Part shown: positions 56,679 through 64,000 of the stretch, piece after piece
How positions within the stretch are numbered: the stretch's first letter is position 1
Layout of the letters: the number at the start of each line of letters is the position of its first letter
Assembly: GCA_949825025.1 (NCBI GenBank)
Contig: OX463786.1
Span: 10,964,387 to 11,028,386, forward strand
Source of the DNA: Siphlonurus alternatus
Taxonomy: Eukaryota; Arthropoda; Insecta; Ephemeroptera; Siphlonuridae
Reading direction: 5' to 3'
Length of the DNA stretch: 64,000 nucleotides
Translations under genes and position numbers: made by a program
The notes under the pieces: model-generated
Databases searched by the model: none
Seen by the model: only the letters and a program-made list of their open reading frames with translations
Told to the model about the DNA's origin: nothing

Positions 56679-59137
56679 CTGAATGGGTATTTTATCGAAC
56701 ACATGTTTCGATGACCTGCTTATAGAACTTTGAACTATTGATTATATAATTATAATAGATTCAATTATGTTAAAATATCCAATAAACAAATTGTAATTGA
56801 GCGTGTACTTCATGAAACTTGAATCGACAGCCACCATTATCTGTCCTAGCCTCCAAATATTAGACCACCCATCAAGCTTTATTTACATGAAGCTAATATG
56901 AGATATTGTTATATCGAGACAATGCTTGTACAACGTTTAGCCTAACTTTGTAACAGCAGGGGTAATGGCGGTTCAGGGAAACTAATTTATATTTTATTAG
57001 AACTGTCATATCAAAACGTTGAATAGACGTATCAGATAACATTTATTAAATATTTTTTTTCTATTACAATATTACATAATTTTTAATAATGAGTATTAAG
57101 CTTTATGTAAGAATGGAAATTTATTATGAAAATATTATGCAGCAGTAAAAGCGACATTATTCAATCTGTAATTATTTTTATTTATAAGAATAAAGTTCCT
57201 ATCGCGCAAGTTATGTGTTTTTTAATGGTTGTATAATTAAAAACGAAATATCATCATCATTAAACTCTGCATGGGATATTTCAGTGTGTCATCAATTATG
57301 AAGACAATAGGTCAATATTATTTCCTTATCAATCAATCACGTATGATACCAGCTTATCCAAATGTTATCAGTTCTATTAAATGATAATATTTGGCTTCAA
57401 CTTACGTCTAAACAGTAGCTTTAGATTAAATTAAAAGTTTATTTAAATTTATATAGGCTTGAAATTAAAATTGTTACAAAATAAAAATAAAAAATAATGC
57501 CAACGAGATATTTTCAGGACAGGATATTTTGAAAACAAAAGGTAATAAGATTTTCCTTAGTTTTCTTTGTTTATACTATTAAATATCAAATTTCAGTAAG
57601 ATTTTTCACTAATTAATTTTATTCTATTCATTAAAATCATTGAAATTTATATTAATATTTTTCAAATTAGTAAACGACGCCTAGAGGGTCTTGGCTAAAA
57701 TTACAGCTGAAGAAGAATATAATACAAACTTACTATTACTCGATTTTATGACAATTTTTTTACGCAATTAATAATGAACCTGACTTGGTTTCTCAATAAG
57801 CCCAATTTCTGTCATATTCTGACGCTAACCGTGAAAACCATTATGATTATATTATGTCGTGCATTAATAATTTTATAACTAAAACCTTTTTCTTAGAAAA
57901 TTGTAAAATAAAAACCACTGAAGCAACAGAAAATATATAACAACAAAGAGAAAAAGTTACAAAAAATTTAATATAATTTACATAACGTAATGGTAGGATG
58001 CTTTTAGCTTTTCTCTGAAACGATATTTTCTCTTCTTCTATACGATAGAACATAAGAAGTACATGCTTTTTTGGTTTTAACAAATAAAAAACATTCATAT
58101 AACTGACATTGGTTCTATAATGTGTTGAGTGTATGCTTTATATAGCATTTTTTTTTTTTTTATTATTATTTCAAAATCATATTTATAGAATATAAACAGT
58201 AATATCAATTTTTAAGATTCTTTTCAAAAGCACTTTCCGTCCATATACTTTTTATCCTTTACATTTCTCCAATACATATAATATTATATATAAATTATAT
58301 ATATATAGAATAAATTTTTATCTATTTCTTCCAAAAAAAAAAAATAATCAAATTCAGTACCAAATGCCACACAAATGTTATAAATATACCCTGCATTGAA
58401 TGCTGCCGTGTCATCGGTAATTATAGCATCATCAATAACACTCGAAACTCAAACACAAAGCCAACAAATTTTGCAGTAAAATATATTAATTGCATAATGT
58501 TCTTTAGCTTTTAATGCATGTATATAACATTAAGAGATCACATTTGTAGTCGATTCATTGATTCATTTCTATAAACACTACATTTTTACATGCATAAAAA
58601 ATAAATAAATTTCGATGTTATTAGCACTGATGTGCCAAAAATACTTAATAATTACAACATTAATAATGGCGACAGTGGCAATATGAGGGGCTGAGGTAAG
58701 ATCAAAATAGTAGGGCAAGAAGAGAGTAGCTTTATTCCTTTTTTTACCTCTCTCCTATGAGGATAATATTAATTTTGTCTTTACCAAGCAGCAGCATAAA
58801 ATGTATAACATTTATTGGTGATATTCTAAATATATGTGCGACTATTCTAAAATTGCTATTTTTCATTTCATGGGTTTGTGATGTAAATAAAGAAATTATT
58901 TCATGATCAGAAGTATATAAAAACTAAAAATGATTGATGGAAATTCAGTAGAAAAGTAGATTTACTTGTTGTCAGAACTCATAAAAATGTAAAATCGTTT
59001 CTCAAGATAAACCACACTAGAAAGCGAATCGAAATTCGTTCGTGCAAGAGAAAAAATAAAAGAACACGTGGGTGTCTTCAAACTTCAAACTTGTACAATC
59101 TTCAAAAAAAGAGGTGGTATATTTTTATCAGAGTGGT
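56679..59137. other. AT-rich non-coding
   Basis: A donor-like GAG|GTAAGA at 58696 has no supported exon before it. An 83-codon minus frame (58098-57847) is unsupported. No repeat recognised. Confidence 0.4.
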
Positions 59138-59269
59138 ATGATTTCTGTGCGATATAGGTGGAACAGGTTATATGGCTTTATAGCAGACTTATACGTTTGC
59201 CTAACATCTTGCAATATCTGTGGATTAATAAATTTTGATAAAAGCACGTTTTATTGTAGATCCTGCATT
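59138..59269 (+). CDS. Candidate exon with CxxC-CxxC zinc-ribbon-like motif
   Basis: From ATG 59138, 44 codons run to a consensus donor, CATT|GTAAGT (59270), in phase 0. The C-terminal part reads TSCNICGLINFDKSTFYCRS C: two CxxC pairs 11 residues apart with FYC before the second, a spacing usable for zinc binding. The frame is open upstream to 59060. Zinc ribbons of this general shape (CxxC...YCxxC) occur at the N-terminus of TAF1B/Rrn7-type factors and in many other proteins; the match is too short to name. The exon at 60731 could follow in phase 0 (21 codons) or in its longer frame only after a different exon. Confidence 0.27.
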
Positions 59270-59780
59270 GTAAGTATGATTCAACAGCGTCCATAGCCTA
59301 GCATCTTATATGCTGTAGCTGTATACATATGAAATATATGTATAATAGAGATCCTATAATAATATGAGACGCCCTTGCTTTAAAACTTACAAGAAAACTA
59401 AAATTGCCACCGATGCGGACGTATTTTAAAAATTAAAAAAGCATGGACAATGAACATATATAAATGGAAATGTCAAATAATTTCCTTGTCTAGAAATTCA
59501 ATATAAAACACTGAGGTCTATGACAGTCTTTGCATTCTGATAAATTATATAAAAACAATGTGCTTTTATAATATCAAGAGACGAACGTTCCGTTAATGTA
59601 CAGCTTCTTTATTTGCCTTTTTTTTAATCTATTGTGGTCAACAATTCAAAGGTCACTGTCTTTATTCTATTAATTTTTACTATTATTGGCTGTTGACTTC
59701 CTCGAATTCTTACTATAACGTAACTCACAACATCTCTTTTTTAATAACAGTTTTGGTCACCAAATATTTTTTTTCAACAG
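59270..59780. other. Non-coding
   Basis: Nothing recognised. Confidence 0.4.
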
Positions 59781-59952
59781 CATTGGTTCTTTTTGTCACC
59801 ATTTATGAAAGAAAATTCTATTAAGAAAAATGATGCGAAACCATCCGGGAGAAATTAATTTCGAGACCAACTTTAGTACGTATCTGCTATGCTGCTGACA
59901 ATATTTTGCCTACAAAATTCGACGTCATATTGTTTTATGACGTATGGTGAAA
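59781..59952 (+). mobile_element. Family P repeat, copy 3 (plus)
   Basis: Matches 4344-4510 in the opposite orientation: GGTTCTTTTTGTCACCATTT, GGAGAAATTAATTTCGAGAC, ATCTGCTATG, TTTTGCCTAC, GACGTCATA and GACGTATGGTGAAA. The CRE-like core here is CGACGTCA, one base from the perfect site in the other two copies. Confidence 0.65.
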
Positions 59953-60194
59953 ACCCCATTCTGCGACGAGTCTTAATATTAGAAATTTATTCTTCGTCAA
60001 TGTCTCATCCATATAGCATTTTCTGTACTCTGATTTGCCAAGGCAGTGTGCCATATTTTTATACACGAGAAGAGCAGCACTGTTGTGCCAGCAGGTGATA
60101 GAAATCATGCAGAAGATGAACACACTTATAAGCGTCCAAGCATAGACTTTACCATAAATAGAATATATAATAAAGTAGCTCAAAACTATCTTTA

Positions 60195-60315
60195 GGTCTG
60201 TTCGTAAATACACAATCAGAAAGAATCGATTATTTGTAATGAACCTTCTGTTCCATGTACAGAAGGTTCATCACAAGTAATCGATTCTTTCTGATTGTGT
60301 ATTTACGAACAGACC
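60195..60315. mobile_element. 121-bp near-perfect hairpin with 5-bp duplication
   Basis: Arms of about 57 bp (GGTCTGTTCGTAAATACACA... and its complement) differ at two positions, around a 7-base loop. CTTTA lies immediately outside both ends (60190-60194 and 60316-60320), so it inserted as a unit. No second copy in the window. As RNA it would fold into a long hairpin. Confidence 0.85.
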
Positions 60316-60320
60316 CTTTA

Positions 60321-60730
60321 ATTTTAATTACGCAAATAAAATGTTTTTTGAGGTGTTTATTTATTATGATATGATGATACAATTTCATCTTCTACAAGGA
60401 AAATACACACAAAAAAATCACAGAAAGTAGCAACAAAACAAGTAAGTTACAATTTACTGAACACAAAAATATCATGTGCACTACATAATGTTAAATGTAG
60501 CGCAAAATTATTTAGGACAGTAGATTAAATATTATAAATAAACAAACAAAATAATAAGAGTCAGCTATTTTTACACTAAAATGCTAAATAAATGTGTGCA
60601 AATTAAATGTTTACTAATTACAAACTTTAAAATTTTAATTAATTATCGTACTGGTACCTTCATATTCTTAACTAAATATATAATGTTGGTCTATACAAAG
60701 TATAGTCGAGCAACCCAGTTTAGTTTTTAG
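60321..60730. other. AT-rich non-coding
   Basis: Ends in GTTTAGTTTTTAG, a moderate acceptor. Confidence 0.4.
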
Positions 60731-60843
60731 CATCATCCTCTGTATGCCAGCAAATTTGGACTGCTAGGTGCTACGCTTGCAAGAAAGAGGTTGTGATAAC
60801 TGCTAGAGATGTCTCCGACCAGCATTGCAAAGGTTACAAATAA
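60731..60843 (+). CDS. Candidate terminal exon with CxxC
   Basis: After the acceptor ending at 60730, a frame entering with two bases is open for 36 codons to TAA (60841): SSSVCQQIWTARCYACKKEV followed by VITARDVSDQHCKGYK. The sequence is GC-richer and less composition-driven than its surroundings. CYACKK...HC is reminiscent of a zinc finger (for example the BED pattern CxxCKK), but the spacing is not diagnostic. A second frame (phase 0) is open for 21 codons. Unassigned. Confidence 0.28.
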
Positions 60844-63073
60844 TACGAGCTTATGTATATACAACTAATGAGTTACATTTTATTTCAGAAAATTTAAATC
60901 GTATTTAAGTTTTAATTGACATTGAATTATTCAAAGATTTTAAATCGTTTTAATGCCCCTCCCCCTTCTTCCTCGAAAATTCCTCCGTTGAGGAGAAATT
61001 TCTAAAATTTAACTTAAATTTTTTAACTAAAATGTTGATTTATATTTTATTAGCAATTGACAATAGACAAAAGGTTTTAAAAATTAGAATGGTATTGGAA
61101 TGGCTATGAACTCATCTGGTGAAACTCATGCAGTACTGCTTAATTGTATAGGATTTTGTCATGTTTGAAATATCTCTGCTTGTAAAAGTTCCGTTTTAGT
61201 CTAATCTCGAGCATAAAAGTAAAATAATTTGTCGTCATTTTCAATCTTCATCGTTTCATATTATTTCAGGTATACTTACCACTCTATAGAGTTATGGTAC
61301 CTCTTTGGCTAGAACGGTGAATTCTATTTTGAGCCTCTCTCTCTCTACTGTAGCTTCCTATATAGTTTGTCGTGTCTCCCATACCAAACCCATCATTCTA
61401 GGCACCACCACACACACACATACAAACCCGCCCACCCATAATACCCGCATATAATGCACCTTGCTTGCAGTATACTTTAATTAATGTAACTATATTACCG
61501 GAAGTATCAATTTTATACGCATTACAATTATAAAAACATAAAAGACGACTATATATATTAAAATACTACAACACCCCTTGTTAAAGTTATAAACATTAAT
61601 ATAAATACATTGAAATATTTCACTTCCGGTTTTAAATTTTATTATAAAATTACTATATGTCTGACAATATGATCAATGCCTTTGTTCTATACTGGAGTTT
61701 CGCTAACATGAAAAGAACCGCATAAGTACAGATAATGACAAAAATATAGATACGTCTATTTTCATAAAGGTTATTTTTCTAAAAAAAAAATATATATACA
61801 GTTATTTTTGTCACTGTCTGTACCACCAATGTTTACATTTGGATTAAAGTCAAGATGGAAGAAAATGTCAGGAAACGGGTCAGAGACCTTGTATGTAAAT
61901 ACTAAATAGAATTCTAATCGTCGTTCGTTCTTCCGTGTTTTTTTCATTTTGTTCATGTGTTCTTCCGTATCTTTAAAATACGTAATTTATATAATTATAT
62001 TGCTTGTTATAATATTAATATATATATTTATTATGCCAAAAACAGTTACAGCATCCTAAAATTGATAATATTTAGTTAAAATTAAACTAAATTCCCTGAG
62101 CCATCAAGGTAAATACTGCTGTCATTTGAAATTTTTTAAAATAGATTATTTAAAAAAAAAAGCAATCTAATGAATATTATATTTTCAAACTTTGGCGGCT
62201 ATATAGCACTTGTTTAGCTTTGACTGAGAGAACGATGGAAACAACAGCGATTATGGTCGGTAATTGATGAAGGTTGTTATCAATCATTTTCCGGATGCAC
62301 TAGTGGGTCTTATCATAATATAATACAAATTTGTATTGGATTTATCTTAATATTTTTATCTATCCAGTATAAAAGTTATCCTGCCTGAAATAAAAATTAG
62401 GATATATCTTATAAATATTAATCATCGTATTACCCTAAATATATATATTTTTTTTTTGCCTAAAATACTGTTTCAAATAAAACTGTTTTGGAATATCTTA
62501 TTTTAAATATTAATTTCAAAATATTGCTAGAATCGACCTAGAATCTTATATTAAAGAATTGACAATGTTTTTTTTTTCCATTAAATTTTTACAATGAATG
62601 TTTCAATTGATATAAATTATAACCATCTATATTGATATGTATTATTATTAACTACCATCACATGCAAGAATAATATATACTCATGAAACTGTCAGTTACT
62701 GTCTTCAATTAAGAAAATAACACATGCAGCGTACATGTAAAATGGTTTTAACTATAATAATGACGTGATAGTTGCATACACTTCAATTGGCGGATATGAC
62801 GTAGTTATATATTAAATAAAACACTCCTCCCTCTATTTTAGCCTATTTAGATCCATATAGACGCATCATTGTATTATATATAATGCTGCAGTAGTTGCAC
62901 TATATATACGTCGTGTTATTTATAGAAGGAATTATGCAGACTTAAAATAATATTTTAATATGAAATTAGCCACTAGAACTCATAATAATCAAATTTGCTA
63001 ATAATTTAATTTATAATCGAATCCCACAATTTTTTACTTTGAATTTCATGTTTTCAAATTAAATTAATAATAG
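60844..63073. other. AT-rich non-coding
   Basis: Near 61265-61380 there is a better-mixed patch with an acceptor (TATTATTTCAG, plus) and a donor (GTAAGTATACC, minus) facing each other; I could not choose a strand. A CACACACA-rich bit lies near 61408. Nothing else recognised. Confidence 0.35.
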
Positions 63074-63449
63074 ACAATAATGGTTGCATTTTTTTATTTC
63101 ATAATTAATAAAATATACATAAAATTATACTTTTCTGAATTTTTTCAGATTTTTTGGAGTGCGGGAACTAATTCTTTAAAAAAAAAATAAAATATCTGAA
63201 TTAGGGTGGTACAACCTGATGGGACAACCGTGACGTCATCAATAGCCAATCACAGCAACCGTGACGTAATCAATAGCCAATCACAGCACGACAAAATAAC
63301 ATCACGGTTGTCCCATCAGGTGTACCACCCTAATTCAGATAATTTAAATATTTTTTAAAATTAGTTCCCGCACTCAAAAAAAAAAATCAGAAAAGCATAA
63401 TTTTAGGTAAATTTTCTAATTATGAAATAAAAAATGCAACCATTATTGT
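63074..63449. mobile_element. Family B3 fold-back element
   Basis: ACAATAATGGTTGCATTTTT at the left and AAAAATGCAACCATTATTGT at the right are inverted. Inner arms carry TTTTTCAGATTTTTT, GTGCGGGAACTA, AATTAGGGTGGTAC and CCTGATGGGACAACCGTGA with their complements. The B-type framework is clear, but the centre differs from B1/B2. Confidence 0.8.
63225..63286 (+). repeat. 31-bp tandem duplication inside B3
   Basis: Units 63225-63255 and 63256-63286 differ at one base, TGACGTCATC versus TGACGTAATC. Each contains a CRE-like site and AGCCAATCACAG (CCAAT-like). The duplicated unit sits in the loop-proximal part of the palindrome. Confidence 0.9.
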
Positions 63450-64000
63450 TTATTATAATATATACCTATATACTTATATTTCAGGTTGAGAAGATAGCAT
63501 TGTATGGGAAATATTAGTTGCATGTCTGTCATTTTAGTGTATGTCATGATGGTTATGAATGATGAAATGGGTTGAAATTTACCCACTCTAGAGAAATATA
63601 GACGTGAACAGAATCAATAATATTTTAGTACTAACCCACAGAAAAATACTAATAAGCTAGCTGTATTAAAAAATGTTTGAATTCCAAAATAAATACCTTT
63701 TTGTATTGACATTAATATTGATTTTTTTTCCCCCGCTTTTAAAATAGTGTAATATACAAATAATAATTATATGGCTTAATACAGTATATATGAACTGTAT
63801 TACTCGTTAAAACATATGGACTTATTGATGTTTAAATGACAACAATACACTAAAATCTTTTAATCTTTCATTTGATACTAAAATAATCCCATTGCATAAT
63901 ATACAGTTTGTATAAAAACACCCCTTCGATAAAAATTTTCAAACAAATTAATATCATAAAAATATTATATTTTATCATAAATGCATAACACATGAAATTT
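63450..64000. other. Right edge, AT-rich non-coding
   Basis: Nothing recognised. Confidence 0.45.

Noticed and set aside
61258..61380. Exon near a plus acceptor (TATTATTTCAG) or a minus donor (GTAAGTATACC)
   Set aside because: Signals on the two strands conflict and the open frames are short on both; not decidable.
1..64000. CRISPR arrays, bacterial operons, viral or organelle insertions
   Set aside because: No regularly spaced repeats, no tightly packed ORFs and no recognisable viral or mitochondrial genes were seen.

Overview
What kind of DNA this is. The window is roughly 70% A+T by eye and looks like nuclear DNA of an invertebrate animal. It has no long ORF (maximum 121 codons), no operon-like layout, long poly-A/T runs, (CT)n and (TA)n microsatellites, eukaryotic GT/AG splice signals, and a dense, nested load of short fold-back DNA transposons. 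One 170-bp GC-richer piece near 56.4 kb resembles, from memory, LINE/SINE tails common in arthropods, so an arthropod is my best guess, but the sequence does not prove the phylum. I saw no rRNA, tRNA, CRISPR array or recognisable protein family over a long stretch. The window is best read as gene-poor intergenic or intronic DNA.

Mobile elements. Most recognisable structure belongs to short non-autonomous elements; I use my own letters for them. TTAA-target fold-backs: family A (1274, 22409, 41734), family F (24444; damaged copy 4790), family H (41163, 41528; end fragment 527), family E (7139), and a 1.7-kb element with perfect 16-bp inverted ends (24828-26560). TA-target family B, mariner-like by target site: B1 (4617 half, 5217 with a second copy nested inside, 38929), B2 (30207, 35160, 46569), B3 (63074). 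TAA-target family R, PIF/Harbinger-like by target site (23200, and 53021 containing 53139). Family J, hAT-like with 8-bp duplications (27931, 18458; relative at 3144). Family I, about 200 bp with ends like CCTCTGGACAGCATGAAC (15373, 18391, 21005, 32711-33090, 51292, fragments 14588 and 36880). Family G hairpins with TTCACGAAG-like ends (14415, 17378, 20873, 21206, 42094). Other repeats: K (3808, 8853), P (4344, 40521, 59781), Q (11099, 20064), D (6668), L (37037), M (24340/26565, 33165) and a lone hairpin at 60195. Nesting gives a relative history: B1 in B1, R in R, J in I, and F plus the 1.7-kb element in M. Three TTAA elements lie end to end at 41163-42088 sharing single TTAA junctions.

Possible genes. 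Nothing long is open, so gene evidence is limited to short exon-like pieces with good splice sites. The best is a minus-strand unit at 7641-8184 with three GTAAGT donors, two acceptors and introns of 72 and 86 bp, but no frame stays open through all exons. Single exon candidates follow strong acceptors on the plus strand at 184, 22788, 27709, 40892, 44431, 54715 and 60731, and on the minus strand at 36238-36307 and 56634-56678. A plus-strand piece at 59138-59269 encodes a CxxC...CxxC motif and ends at GTAAGT. None could be assigned to a known gene and all are low confidence.

Regulatory-looking signal. The palindromic octamer TGACGTCA (CRE/ATF-type site) occurs 12 times, where base composition predicts less than one; seven copies lie inside mobile repeats and five outside any repeat I recognised. 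B3 at 63 kb also carries a tandem 31-bp unit with a CRE-like site and an inverted-CCAAT-like motif.
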